Positions 1 to 8,454 of a DNA stretch of 37,002 nucleotides are shown here, piece after piece (the stretch's first letter is position 1; every line of letters starts with the position of its first letter). The notes below the pieces were generated by a model. The model was not told the DNA's origin. It did no database searches and saw nothing but the letters and a program-made list of their open reading frames with translations. Origin of the DNA: Balneolaceae bacterium (lineage in GTDB: Bacteria > Bacteroidota > Rhodothermia > Balneolales > Balneolaceae). Position numbers and translations under genes: made by a program. Where the stretch lies: NCBI GenBank assembly GCA_003561515.1, contig PWWL01000330.1, positions 1 through 37,002 of the forward strand, written 5' to 3'.

Positions 1-1766
1 GAGGGCGTGTAAAGATAATCCCAGTTTTCGAGGTAGGGTATTACAACGGAGAAGTCGTAGCCGGCGGTTCGTAAAATGGGCAGTATTTCTTCTGTGATTT
101 CCCGGGCGTGCTCGGAAAAGGAGTCGTACTGAAGCCGCTGTACCTGATCGACGGTAAAGGCGCTTCCCGATTCGAGCATCTGACTGATTCTCATAATGCG
201 TGACGGCGGCGCCCAGAAGGAACCGATGTGGTGCCGGTAGCTGTCTGTATGCAGCTTGTTGTTTGCGTGGGCTACAAAACCGGAAGCCGGGTTTACGATC
301 CTTGGAAGCTGAAGGTATGGAATGTCATTAAACCAGCGGTACTCGGGATCGCTGCCGTCACGAAACAGTAAGGGATTGAAGTCTCTGGTGGGTATGCCCG
401 CCGCGCTGAAAATGGCGATGTTGTTTTCACGGTCGGCATAGGTGATGTTCATCGCAGGTGACTTAAACTCTTGAATAGCAGATTCAAACTCTTCGATCGA
501 GCCGGCACGGTTCATCCGGTATATCGCGTGGCCCTCATGACTGACCCTGTTTCCGGTCCATGCCATGGAGATGAGTTTCTCATGGTCGAATACCTCCGAT
601 CCAATCAGATCACTTACAATTGGCCCGTTGCTTGTTTTTCGAACTCTGTAAAGGATTTCATCCTGCCCTTTTACGCGAATCAATTCATCGCGGTAACGGA
701 AAGGTTCACTTTGTACCGGAGAGTTACCAGCATTGATAACGACAAGTCCAGAGTTATCAGGGTCGGTGGTTTCAATGAAAAAGTCGATCACATCAGCCAT
801 CATGTTGGTGATGGTCCATGCCAGATGATCGTTCTTGCCAAGAACCACAAAAGGTGTGCCGGGTATGGTGGCGCCGGTTATGCTGTGCGACGGTGCCGAC
901 AGGTGAACTTCAAACCAAAAGCCGGGCATGTTGAGGCCCATGTGAGGATCACCCGCCAGAATGGGATACCCCGATTCCGTCTTTTCACCACGCAGTGCCC
1001 AGGCATTGCTGCCCACCTGAACTCCCTCCATCGAAAGCAGTTTTCTTCTGCTGAATTCCGTATCGATGAGCGGAAGAAGTGATGAAGCGAGATTACGGCT
1101 CTGCGTGTCGGTCAGTGTTGTGGGATAGCGGTCATCATACACAGGAAACAGTTCCTGAAGGCGCTGCGGCTCCATGATTTCCCCAAGGAAACCGTACACC
1201 AGCTCGCTCCACCAGTGAATGTTCTGGTCCCAGGCCATCAGCCGTGTAAGTGCGATGGAGTGCGTAACGGTCCACTCAATCGGCTCCACATCGAGCAGCG
1301 AAAATTCGATAGGCAGATTCCTGCGATTGTTACGGACATAGGTGTTCACTCCATCGGCATAGCTCTGGAGTGCCGCTATAAGTACAGGATCTGACTCACG
1401 CTCAATATTCTGTGCCGTATTCCAGAAGCCGATGGTTCTTTGAAATTTGTCGATTTCAACCAGTTCTTCACCGAAAAACTCGGCAAAGCGGCCTTCGGCT
1501 GAAAGCTGGGTAAGTGTCATCTGCCAGAGCCGCTCCTGAGCGTGGATGTAACCCATGGTGTAATAAAGGTCGGCGTCGTTCTGTGCGTGTACATACGGAA
1601 CTCCGAACGCATCCCAATGCACGTCAACCGGTTGGCTGAGGCCCTCAAGATTCAGTGTGGCAGAATAATTGGGCAGCGGTTTGTAGAAGGTCCAGTAAAT
1701 TCCGATGATCACTACACCGGCAAGCAGGAGAAAGAGGAACAGTGAAATTCTGAGAAAGAGCCTCAT
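1..1766 (-). CDS. Penicillin acylase family protein (N-terminal part, runs off the window)
   Basis: Reading the minus strand from an ATG at 1766 gives an open frame of about 588 residues that leaves the window at base 1, so the C-terminal part is missing. The protein starts with a hydrophobic signal or anchor segment (about residues 4-26). It then shows the Ntn-hydrolase pattern of penicillin acylases: an alpha-chain region with YTMGYIHAQERLWQM, then QVGSNAWAL, where Ser253 would be the N-terminal nucleophile of the beta chain after self-cleavage, followed by AGDPHMGLNMPGFWFEVHL. Members hydrolyse amide bonds, for example beta-lactam side chains or acyl-homoserine lactones, in the periplasm. 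The true substrate cannot be read from sequence. It is divergent from the dehydrogenase at 1887, with 120 bp between the two starts. Family call is confident, specificity unknown. Confidence 0.9.
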   Translation of the reverse strand, partial: MRLFLRISLFLFLLLAGVVIIGIYWTFYKPLPNYSATLNLEGLSQPVDVHWDAFGVPYVHAQNDADLYYTMGYIHAQERLWQMTLTQLSAEGRFAEFFGEELVEIDKFQRTIGFWNTAQNIERESDPVLIAALQSYADGVNTYVRNNRRNLPIEFSLLDVEPIEWTVTHSIALTRLMAWDQNIHWWSELVYGFLGEIMEPQRLQELFPVYDDRYPTTLTDTQSRNLASSLLPLIDTEFSRRKLLSMEGVQVGSNAWALRGEKTESGYPILAGDPHMGLNMPGFWFEVHLSAPSHSITGATIPGTPFVVLGKNDHLAWTITNMMADVIDFFIETTDPDNSGLVVINAGNSPVQSEPFRYRDELIRVKGQDEILYRVRKTSNGPIVSDLIGSEVFDHEKLISMAWTGNRVSHEGHAIYRMNRAGSIEEFESAIQEFKSPAMNITYADRENNIAIFSAAGIPTRDFNPLLFRDGSDPEYRWFNDIPYLQLPRIVNPASGFVAHANNKLHTDSYRHHIGSFWAPPSRIMRISQMLESGSAFTVDQVQRLQYDSFSEHAREITEEILPILRTAGYDFSVVIPYLENWDYLYTP

Positions 1767-1886
1767 GTTTTCTGGCGGAAGAAATCGAAATAAGTGGCAG
1801 TTACAATTGAATGTTCCCGCCAAAATACATACTCTCAAAGCCGAATGAAACGAAGATTGAATAAATCAATGTAAAGGAGCTTACCA

Positions 1887-2741
1887 ATGAGTGAAATTAA
1901 GAAAGTGGCCGTGATAGGCGGTGGAACCATGGGCAACGGAATTGTACATGTGTTTGCCCTTAACGGATACGATGTGAAGCTGGTTGAAACCAAACAGGAA
2001 TTTGCCGATCGTGCGCTCAATACCATCGATAAAAACCTGAGCCGGATGGTGAGCAAGGAGAAGATCAGCGAAGGGGAGAAGGCGGCTGCGATCGACCGCA
2101 TCCAGCCGCACCTGAATATTCCCGGTGCCGTGATGGAATCCGATCTGATTGTAGAAGCCGTTCCCGAAAATTTTGAGCTGAAAAAGAAGATCTTTACCGA
2201 GGTTGACGAGCACGCTCCCGAACACGCCATTCTGGCCAGTAACACCTCATCTATCTCCATCACAAAACTGGCGGCTGTTACGAAGAGGCCGGGCAAATTT
2301 ATCGGGATGCACTTTTTCAATCCCGTGCCGGTAATGAAGCTTGTTGAGGTGATAAACGGCCTTGAGACAGAGAAATCTGTGACCGATGCCATCATGGAAA
2401 CCTCAAAGAAGCTGGGCAAAGTGCCCGTGCCGGCCAACGATTTCCCTGGGTTTGTATCGAACCGTGTGTTGATGCCGATGATCAACGAGGCGATTTTCTG
2501 CGTGCATGAAGGTGTAGCCGAACCGGTGCACGTGGATGAGGTGATGAAACTGGGTATGGCCCACCCGATGGGACCACTGCGCCTGGCCGACTTCATCGGC
2601 CTCGATGTCTGTCTCGATATCCTGAATGTACTTTACGACGGATTCAAGGATCCCAAATACCGCCCGTGTCCGCTCCTCGTGAAGATGGTTGACGCCGGCA
2701 AACTTGGCGACAAAACCGGTGAGGGATTTTTTACTTATTAG
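1887..2741 (+). CDS. 3-hydroxybutyryl-CoA dehydrogenase (3-hydroxyacyl-CoA dehydrogenase family)
   Basis: This 284-residue protein has the usual length of the short, single-function 3-hydroxyacyl-CoA dehydrogenases (Hbd/PaaH type). It catalyses NAD(P)-dependent interconversion of 3-hydroxyacyl-CoA and acetoacyl-CoA in the cytoplasm. The N-terminal Rossmann loop is GGGTMGNG (residues 11-18), and Glu34 at the end of strand 2 fits NAD preference. SNTSS (118-122) and the family signature HFFNPVPVMKLVE follow, giving the catalytic pair His142 and Glu154. The C-terminal helical domain contains the usual PMGPLRLADFIGLD. A good ribosome site AAAGGAG (1873-1879) lies 7 bp before the ATG and fixes the start. 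The stop is TAG, which matters for judging the internal TAG at 18603. Confidence 0.94.
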   Translation: MSEIKKVAVIGGGTMGNGIVHVFALNGYDVKLVETKQEFADRALNTIDKNLSRMVSKEKISEGEKAAAIDRIQPHLNIPGAVMESDLIVEAVPENFELKKKIFTEVDEHAPEHAILASNTSSISITKLAAVTKRPGKFIGMHFFNPVPVMKLVEVINGLETEKSVTDAIMETSKKLGKVPVPANDFPGFVSNRVLMPMINEAIFCVHEGVAEPVHVDEVMKLGMAHPMGPLRLADFIGLDVCLDILNVLYDGFKDPKYRPCPLLVKMVDAGKLGDKTGEGFFTY

Positions 2742-2796
2742 TCTTGAGTCTTGAGTCTTGAGTCTTGAGTCGTGAGTCGTGAGTCGTGAGTCTTGA
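2741..2796. repeat. Heptanucleotide tandem repeat, 8 copies
   Basis: Eight uninterrupted 7-bp units start at the last base of the dehydrogenase stop codon. The order is four GTCTTGA, three GTCGTGA, one GTCTTGA. The variants occur in blocks, as expected from unit duplication by slippage rather than independent mutation. The array lies in the 145-bp gap before the threonine aldolase gene. Similar short heptad repeats are known from cyanobacterial and other genomes. Function unknown. Confidence 0.95.
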
Positions 2797-2852
2797 GATA
2801 GCCCTGGAAGGATAGTGCTGAACTCTTAACGTATTCATGGCCCATTACCATA

Positions 2853-2880
2853 AATCAACAATCAACAATCAACAATCACC
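2853..2880. repeat. Second heptanucleotide tandem repeat, 4 copies, abutting a start codon
   Basis: Three AATCAAC units are followed by one AATCACC unit, ending 6 bp before the ATG at 2887. The array therefore occupies the place where the ribosome-binding site of the threonine aldolase gene should be, and no Shine-Dalgarno-like sequence is seen there. Copy-number change would alter leader length or promoter spacing but not the reading frame. It has a different unit from the array at 2741 in the same gap. Confidence 0.9.
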
Positions 2881-2886
2881 AATTGA

Positions 2887-3906
2887 ATGATCGACCTTCG
2901 CAGTGATACCGTAACACGTCCCACGCCCGGCATGCTTAAGGCCATGGCCGAAGCGGAGGTGGGGGATGACGTTTTTTCGGAAGATCCCACGGTAAATGCT
3001 TTTGAAAAAAAGATGGCGGCGATGTTCGGGATGGAGGCCGGGCTGTTTGTGCCGAGCGGCACCATGAGCAATCAGCTTTGTGTGGCGGTGCTCACAAGGC
3101 CGGGTGATGAGGTGATCATTGATGAACTGGGCCATATTTTCAACTACGAATCGGGAGCTGCGGCACATTTGTCATCGGTGCAGCTTCGTCCGTTGAAGGG
3201 TAATCGCGGCAAGCTGTCGCGGGAACTGGCGGCATCGGCTATTCGCCCGGCCAACGACTGGGATCCTCACACCCGCGTCATAGCCGTTGAAAATACAACC
3301 AACAAGGGCGGCGGCGCCTGCTACAGCAAAGAGGAGCTGATTGAGCTGAGCAACCTGGCCGATGAGCACGGCATTTTCCTGCATCTCGACGGTGCACGCA
3401 TCTGGAACGCCATCGCTGAAACGGGGATGGAGCCGGAATTTTTTGGATCGGTTGCCGACACCATGTCCATCTGCTTCAGCAAGGGGCTGGGAGCACCTGT
3501 GGGATCGATGATGCTGGCCTCAGGGGAAAACATCAAAAAAGCCCGGCGCCTGCGCAAGATGTGGGGCGGGGGTATGCGCCAGGTGGGCTTGCTTGCCGCG
3601 GCTGCCGATTATGCGGTGGAGAAGCACCTGCCGCTGCTCAAGGAAGATCACCGGCGCGCAAGAGAGCTCGCCGAAGCGCTCTCCGAACATCCTGCTTTCA
3701 CGATCGATCTTTCCACGGTTGAAACCAACATTGTGCTGTTCGATGTAAACAGCGGAACGGCGGAAGAGGTGCTCAAATCCTTTGCTGCTTCAGGTGTGGG
3801 AATGATTCCCTTTGGTCCGAAAACCATCCGGGCTACCTTCCACTTCCAGGCGGTGGATGTGGACCTGGAGAAGGTGATTGAGGTGGTTAGGGGATATGGT
3901 AAGTGA
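2887..3906 (+). CDS. ltaE: Low-specificity L-threonine aldolase
   Basis: This PLP-dependent aldolase (fold type I, beta-eliminating lyase family) cleaves L-threonine or L-allo-threonine to glycine and acetaldehyde in the cytoplasm. The N-terminus MIDLRSDTVTRPTPGM and the segment VGDDVFSEDPTVNAFE are hallmarks of the family. VPSGTMSNQ (55-63) forms part of the cofactor pocket, LHLDGARIWNA (166-175) provides the Asp that contacts the pyridine nitrogen, and ICFSKGLGAPVGS places the PLP-binding lysine at Lys199. The length of 339 residues is normal. The start is fixed by the conserved N-terminus although there is no Shine-Dalgarno site, because a heptad repeat occupies that stretch. Following on the same strand as the dehydrogenase, it may be co-transcribed with it. 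Confidence 0.94.
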   Translation: MIDLRSDTVTRPTPGMLKAMAEAEVGDDVFSEDPTVNAFEKKMAAMFGMEAGLFVPSGTMSNQLCVAVLTRPGDEVIIDELGHIFNYESGAAAHLSSVQLRPLKGNRGKLSRELAASAIRPANDWDPHTRVIAVENTTNKGGGACYSKEELIELSNLADEHGIFLHLDGARIWNAIAETGMEPEFFGSVADTMSICFSKGLGAPVGSMMLASGENIKKARRLRKMWGGGMRQVGLLAAAADYAVEKHLPLLKEDHRRARELAEALSEHPAFTIDLSTVETNIVLFDVNSGTAEEVLKSFAASGVGMIPFGPKTIRATFHFQAVDVDLEKVIEVVRGYGK

Positions 3907-4145
3907 TCGAAAATCCGCAATGTTTTTCTCTAAAAAACCACACAGCTTCGTAAATGCAGCTAATATTAATAAAGTAACATTGCAGGTTTAAATCGTTATT
4001 CAGAGTAGTGAATCATCTAACGGATTAATCGCAACTGGGCAGTTCCTGTCACCAAAGGAGAAGAACTGATTTTTGTCACGTTCAAATCTCACTAAGTTGT
4101 TAAAAAGTCCCAGTGGTTGGTCTTTTCACATAGCGGTAATTCAAT

Positions 4146-5270
4146 TCAATCCGGCAGTTCAAGCTCGAAAATGAACCCCCAGCCGATGGCATACATTCGG
4201 TCCGGGTCATCAGGGAAAAAGTCCAGATCCCGGATTGTCATGATCTGTTCGCCGGTATCCTCCCTGATGAGGCAGTAGGAGCGATGATGCGTGTAACTTC
4301 CGTCGGGCTGCGGCTTTAAATGGTGAAGCAGCCTGAAACTGGTGATCAGAATGTCTCCGTCATCTTTCAGGTAAATATGATTCAGTACGCCGGTTACACG
4401 AACACCTTCGTTGTCAAGGGGCGGATACGGGCGCAGACCCGGGTTTTCTGTTGTATCAAAATAAACAGCCTCAAGGGCAATGGTTATTTCGTGGCTAAAA
4501 TCGCGGTACAGAAACAGGTAGGGCAGGCCGGGGTATGCCGCCAGGATTTCATCTTTACTGTTTACAGAAATCAACAGGTTATTGTATGCACCCGGATGCA
4601 TGCCGGTGGGGACAATACGGGGCATTGCCTCAAAAATAACCGAATCGGGGTATTCTATTTGCCGGACGTGCAGCAGGTTGCCGTCCGGTTCTGAAGCATG
4701 AAATCCGGATGCATTGTTGTTTTGATGAACAAGATGCCGTTCGCTCATTCGAAATTTATTATTAAAATAATGAGCATCCGTGAAGCTAAAGGTATCTGTA
4801 AGAATAAAGCCCTCATCAAACACACTGATTCGTTTAAGGCCATCATCATAAATAAAAAGATGTGTTCCATTGCTCATCACGGCAATAGGCCGCTCGAACT
4901 CTCCGGGTCCGCGTCCGCTTCGGCCAATGGTTTGTACAGGAATTCCATCCCGGCCGGTGGCGGCTACATTCCCGGAAGCGAATTCAATTATAACCAGCCG
5001 ATCCTGAAATGTTTTGATCTGGATCGGGTTTGCCACATAAAGTGATTCGTTAACGAAAAGGCGTTCCTCGAAAATCTGTTCAGCAGGTATGATGATGGTA
5101 TCAATTTCTGCATGGTTCAGGTTAATCCAGACAATTGGTGCATCGGTGAGAAGGTTATTGAGGTTTTCCGATTCCGTGACCGGGGGAGGCTTTAGTTCAT
5201 CCGGCGCACATCCGCCCGATATGGTGAATGCCATGGCTATCAACAATGGATATGGAAAAGCAGATTTCAT
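4146..5270 (-). CDS. 6-bladed beta-propeller lipoprotein
   Basis: The 374-residue product begins with a lipoprotein signal peptide ending in the lipobox SGGC, with Cys20 as the lipidation site. Beyond it lie repeated short beta-sheet motifs, including VQTIGRSGRGPGEFERPIAV, which is typical of the Bacteroidota 6-bladed beta-propeller family (NHL-like blades). The protein should sit on a membrane facing the periplasm or exterior. The family's function is generally unknown. A weak AGGAT motif lies about 8 bp upstream of the ATG. It is divergent from the SUMF1-like gene at 5493 with about 220 bp between, so the two could share a regulatory region. No catalytic motif seen. Confidence 0.82.
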   Translation of the reverse strand: MKSAFPYPLLIAMAFTISGGCAPDELKPPPVTESENLNNLLTDAPIVWINLNHAEIDTIIIPAEQIFEERLFVNESLYVANPIQIKTFQDRLVIIEFASGNVAATGRDGIPVQTIGRSGRGPGEFERPIAVMSNGTHLFIYDDGLKRISVFDEGFILTDTFSFTDAHYFNNKFRMSERHLVHQNNNASGFHASEPDGNLLHVRQIEYPDSVIFEAMPRIVPTGMHPGAYNNLLISVNSKDEILAAYPGLPYLFLYRDFSHEITIALEAVYFDTTENPGLRPYPPLDNEGVRVTGVLNHIYLKDDGDILITSFRLLHHLKPQPDGSYTHHRSYCLIREDTGEQIMTIRDLDFFPDDPDRMYAIGWGFIFELELPD

Positions 5271-5492
5271 ATTGAAATCCTGTAAAGCGCAGGTAGTTGG
5301 TTTCAGAATGCTTCAACATACTAAAATTATCGGATTAAAAACCCGGGAATAATGTGATCAATATTCAGGCTATCCAAAAGCCTTTACCCAACAGGTATAA
5401 GTATGAAAACTCAACATCGAAATACCTGCAGCCAATATATTTCAGGGATACCCCTATATTTTTAAAGATCAAAATGGGGGATTATATTCGTA

Positions 5493-6596
5493 ATGAATAT
5501 CAATGATTTGTCAAATTCTTTTATTATGGATGTCCATGCTAAGTCATTTCCCGGCCTGCTTTTTCTAATCGTAACTCTTTTCACCGGGTTCGTACTTGCG
5601 GACGCAAAAATGCATCATGAAACCGATCCAATGCCTTTTGAGGTGTTTTCGCAAACAATAGAGGGAACCGATAAAACGATTGAGATGATCCCGGTTCCCG
5701 GAGGGCAATTCATCATGGGGTCAGACGAACACGGTGGCAGCCACGAGGTGGCGGTAGATCCGTTCTGGATCAGTACGTATGTGATTACCTGGGATCTGTT
5801 CAATGAGTTTGCAGATGCATCGCTCGAAGGATTGAGAAGGGATTTGTTTAAAACATTTTATGGCGTGGATATTGATGCAGATGCCATCTCTTCACCCACG
5901 CTGACCGATGAGGTGCTTGAGGTGTTGCGCGAGGCTGATATTCCCGCCGATGTTATTTCAACGCCGTCACCATCCTGGGGTGATTTAACGCGCGGTATGG
6001 GAACGGACGGTTACCCGGCCGTGAATGTTACCCACTATGCCGCATACATGTTTACGAAGTGGCTCACTGTTAAAACGGGAAATTTCTACCGGCTGCCCAC
6101 CGAAGCGGAGTGGGAGCTTGCCTGCCGCGGGGGCATTGATGGCGAAGGGCACTCCGGTAATGTAGACCAGTTCGCTTGGCACAGGGAAAACAGCGGACGT
6201 ACCTATCACCGGCCGGGCAGTAAACAACCCAATTCGCTGGGCATTCACGATATGCTGGGGAATGTGGCGGAGTGGACCTTCGACCAGTATCATGAAGATT
6301 ATTTTGAACGCCTGGATGGTGAACCGGCGGTGAATCCGTGGTTCAGGCCGGTTGAGCTGTATCCACGTGCAGTGCGCGGCGGCTCGTGGCTCGACGGTGC
6401 AGACCAGGCCAGTTGTTTCCAGCGAAGGGGATCGAGTCCAAACTGGAAGCGGGACGATCCGCAGCTGCCGAAAAGCCTTTGGTGGCATACAAATGCCTTT
6501 AACATCGGGTTCAGGGTGGTGAAGCCAATGAATCAGCCTGAATCGCCAGAGGATATGGAAGAATACTGGATTGAGGCGATCCAGGACTATAATTGA
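5493..6596 (+). CDS. SUMF1/FGE-fold protein, probably not a true formylglycine oxidase
   Basis: The C-terminal 300 residues carry the formylglycine-generating-enzyme/sulfatase-modifying-factor fold: PGGQFIMGSDEHGG, YRLPTEAEWELACRGG, LGNVAEWTFDQY, AVRGGSWLDG and the ending NIGFRVVKP. In real FGE enzymes GGS is followed closely by the first active-site cysteine and five residues later by the second. Here the first position is Asp (GGSWLD), and the only nearby Cys is in DQASCFQ, two residues out of register. I therefore infer a binding or structural role. An N-terminal hydrophobic stretch (about 20-36) is a signal peptide. The start at 5493 is uncertain, because an ATG at 5526 would place the signal peptide more normally. 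The Gfo/Idh/MocA gene follows after 330 bp. Confidence 0.85.
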   Translation: MNINDLSNSFIMDVHAKSFPGLLFLIVTLFTGFVLADAKMHHETDPMPFEVFSQTIEGTDKTIEMIPVPGGQFIMGSDEHGGSHEVAVDPFWISTYVITWDLFNEFADASLEGLRRDLFKTFYGVDIDADAISSPTLTDEVLEVLREADIPADVISTPSPSWGDLTRGMGTDGYPAVNVTHYAAYMFTKWLTVKTGNFYRLPTEAEWELACRGGIDGEGHSGNVDQFAWHRENSGRTYHRPGSKQPNSLGIHDMLGNVAEWTFDQYHEDYFERLDGEPAVNPWFRPVELYPRAVRGGSWLDGADQASCFQRRGSSPNWKRDDPQLPKSLWWHTNAFNIGFRVVKPMNQPESPEDMEEYWIEAIQDYN

Positions 6597-6625
6597 AATT
6601 GGTTTTATGTTGATTTGTGTGGAAT

Positions 6626-6816
6626 ACTCCCCCATATGAAGGGGGGAAGTGAGCGGAGCGAACAGGGGGGTGTCACCCCTACGGTTTCGTTTTACTCCCC
6701 GTTTTATGGGAGATTACATCCCCATAATAAAGGGGGGATGAAGCGGGTGTCGATACACGGTAATTGCACGTAAATGAAACACCCCTCTATATCTCCCCTT
6801 ATTAGGGGAGACTTTT
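6626..6816. repeat. Intergenic palindromic element made of C-run/G-run hairpins
   Basis: The 330-bp gap 6597-6926 holds no gene. It contains a series of short hairpins with C-run/G-run stems: CCCCC-ATATGAA-GGGGG near 6629, CATCCCC-ATAATAAA-GGGGGATG near 6718, and TCTCCCC-TTATTA-GGGGAGA at 6792-6811. GGGTGT and ACACCC blocks pair between them. This resembles dispersed non-coding palindromic repeats between genes of FCB bacteria. It is not the same sequence family as the elements at 9450 and 13016. No open frame inside encodes anything recognisable. Confidence 0.6.
6792..6816 (+). terminator. Possible rho-independent terminator at the end of the palindromic element
   Basis: A perfect 7-bp stem TCTCCCC/GGGGAGA with a 6-base loop TTATTA is followed by C and a run of five T. 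It could end transcription from the SUMF1-like gene before the Tat oxidoreductase gene at 6927. Confidence 0.5.
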
Positions 6817-6926
6817 TGTTGCTCGAATTGAGATTTACCAACCAAAATTAACACAGAACCTCACAGTCCAAAACAAGAACCCGGGAAATGGGCAGAACTT
6901 TAAAAACCAAATGATTGGAGACATAG

Positions 6927-8264
6927 ATGGAAAACAAGGATATTTTTAAAAAAGGAATCAGCCGGCGCGACTTTATGAAAAAGACGACACTTGCGGCAGG
7001 GGGCGGATTTATTTTAAGCTCGCTTCCCGTTGGCCAGAGCGCGTACGCCGCCGGAAATGATACCCTCAAAGTGGCCGTAATCGGCTGCGGCGGCAGGGGA
7101 ACGGGAGCTGCCAACCAGGCGCTGAATGCCGATCCCGGAGTAAAAATTGTAGCCCTGGCCGACCTCTTCAGGGATAGGCTCGATTCGTGTTACGACACGC
7201 TTGCTCAGCGTCACCTTGAAACCGGCCGCCTGGATGTACCCGAAGAGCATAAGTTTGTGGGCTTTGATGCGTACAAACACGCCATTCCACTTGCCGACGT
7301 TGTGATTTTAGCCGCTCCTCCCGGGTTCCGACCCGCTCACTTTGAGGAAGCCGTGAAAGCCGGTGTCCATATGTTCTGTGAAAAGCCCATTGCAACGGAT
7401 GCTCCCGGCGTGAGGAAGTTTTTGGATGCCGCCGAAATTGCAAGAGAGAAGAAATTGAATGTTGTGCTCGGCCTGCAACGCAGATATCAGACAAACTATC
7501 GTGAAGCTTTTAAACGAATCTCTGACAATGAGATTGGAAGAATCATCTCGGGGCAGGTGTACTGGAATGATGCCGGCGTTTGGGTGCGGCACCGCGAACC
7601 GTGGATGTCGGAAGTGGAGTACCAGGTTCACAACTGGTTCTATTTCACATGGCTGGCGGGAGACCTGCAGCTTGAGCAGAACATACACAACATTGATATT
7701 GCCAACTGGTATATCGGTGAGTACCCTGTAACCGCACAGGGAATGGGAGGGCGCGAAGTGCGAACCGGCAAGGAGTTTGGCCAGATTTTCGATCACCACT
7801 TTGTAGAGTATACCTATCCCAGCGGTGCAATTATCTCGGCTCAGTGCCGCCATCAGAGAAACACCTTTTCGCGGGTGGCTGAACACCTGCAGGGGTCACG
7901 CGGAACGGTTGTTCTTGACAGCAGCCACAACGCTGTTATCCGCGATTATAACGGCATCGTACGCTATGAACATGATGGCATGGATGATCCGAATCCGTAT
8001 CAGCAGGAGCACGATGAGCTGTTCGCCGCCATCCGCAAAGGTGAGGTGATCGACGATACAGATTACGGGGCGAAATCCACGATGACGGCCATCATGGGAA
8101 GAATGGCTACCTACTCAGGCAGAATGATCACCTGGGATGACGCCATCAATTCCAACGCCCAGCTCATGCCAGACTACGTTGGCCCGGATATGGAGCCTCC
8201 TGTGAAACCGGATGAGAACGGCTACTATCCCGTGCCTGTGCCGGGGGTATCCGAACCTCATTAA
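6927..8264 (+). CDS. Gfo/Idh/MocA family oxidoreductase with Tat signal peptide
   Basis: The 445-residue product begins with a twin-arginine signal (SRRDFMKK at 12-19, hydrophobic stretch to about 36, then an Ala-rich cleavage region), so it should be exported folded to the periplasm. The mature part has the dinucleotide-binding loop VAVIGCGGRGTG (49-60) and the family motif CEKP (Glu152, Lys153, Pro154), with Lys as the likely catalytic residue. The C-terminal half is the alpha/beta substrate domain. Members oxidise, reduce or hydrolyse sugars with tightly bound NAD(P). The substrate is unknown. A GGAG ribosome site lies just upstream of the start. A strong terminator follows at 8283. The neighbouring isomerase-like gene may act on the same sugar acids, which is inference from position only. 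Confidence 0.92.
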   Translation: MENKDIFKKGISRRDFMKKTTLAAGGGFILSSLPVGQSAYAAGNDTLKVAVIGCGGRGTGAANQALNADPGVKIVALADLFRDRLDSCYDTLAQRHLETGRLDVPEEHKFVGFDAYKHAIPLADVVILAAPPGFRPAHFEEAVKAGVHMFCEKPIATDAPGVRKFLDAAEIAREKKLNVVLGLQRRYQTNYREAFKRISDNEIGRIISGQVYWNDAGVWVRHREPWMSEVEYQVHNWFYFTWLAGDLQLEQNIHNIDIANWYIGEYPVTAQGMGGREVRTGKEFGQIFDHHFVEYTYPSGAIISAQCRHQRNTFSRVAEHLQGSRGTVVLDSSHNAVIRDYNGIVRYEHDGMDDPNPYQQEHDELFAAIRKGEVIDDTDYGAKSTMTAIMGRMATYSGRMITWDDAINSNAQLMPDYVGPDMEPPVKPDENGYYPVPVPGVSEPH

Positions 8265-8282
8265 GATCAGATCCCGTCATTG

Positions 8283-8324
8283 AGATCCGTGCAGAACAAA
8301 GGCTTCTGTGCGGATCTTTTTTTT
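8283..8324 (+). terminator. Strong rho-independent terminator
   Basis: A 14-bp stem (8283-8296 with 8304-8317, containing two G-U pairs) and 7-base loop are followed directly by eight T. It ends the oxidoreductase transcript. Because a frame-opening ATG at 8308 would lie inside this hairpin, it also argues that the next gene starts further down, at 8455. Confidence 0.92.
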
Positions 8325-8454
8325 GCCCTTTTTTCAGGGCAACAATCCGAAAAAGATCCCATCCATGGCGTGGCATTGTCAATCCGAAGACTTTATGCCG
8401 ATTTTTCGCTATATAAGGAGTCGTAATCGTAATGCCATAAAAACTTCTCTCCCT

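Noticed and set aside
471-1082. Forward open frame of 203 codons
   Set aside because: It is a shadow of the penicillin acylase gene on the other strand, which has the catalytic motifs.
2741-2880. Heptad arrays as a CRISPR array
   Set aside because: Units are 7 bp and directly adjacent, with no spacers, and no cas genes are present.
8308-8454. Longer N-terminus of the isomerase-like protein from ATG 8308
   Set aside because: The ATG lies inside the terminator hairpin and the extra 49 residues do not resemble the family, while a Tat-like signal starts at 8455.
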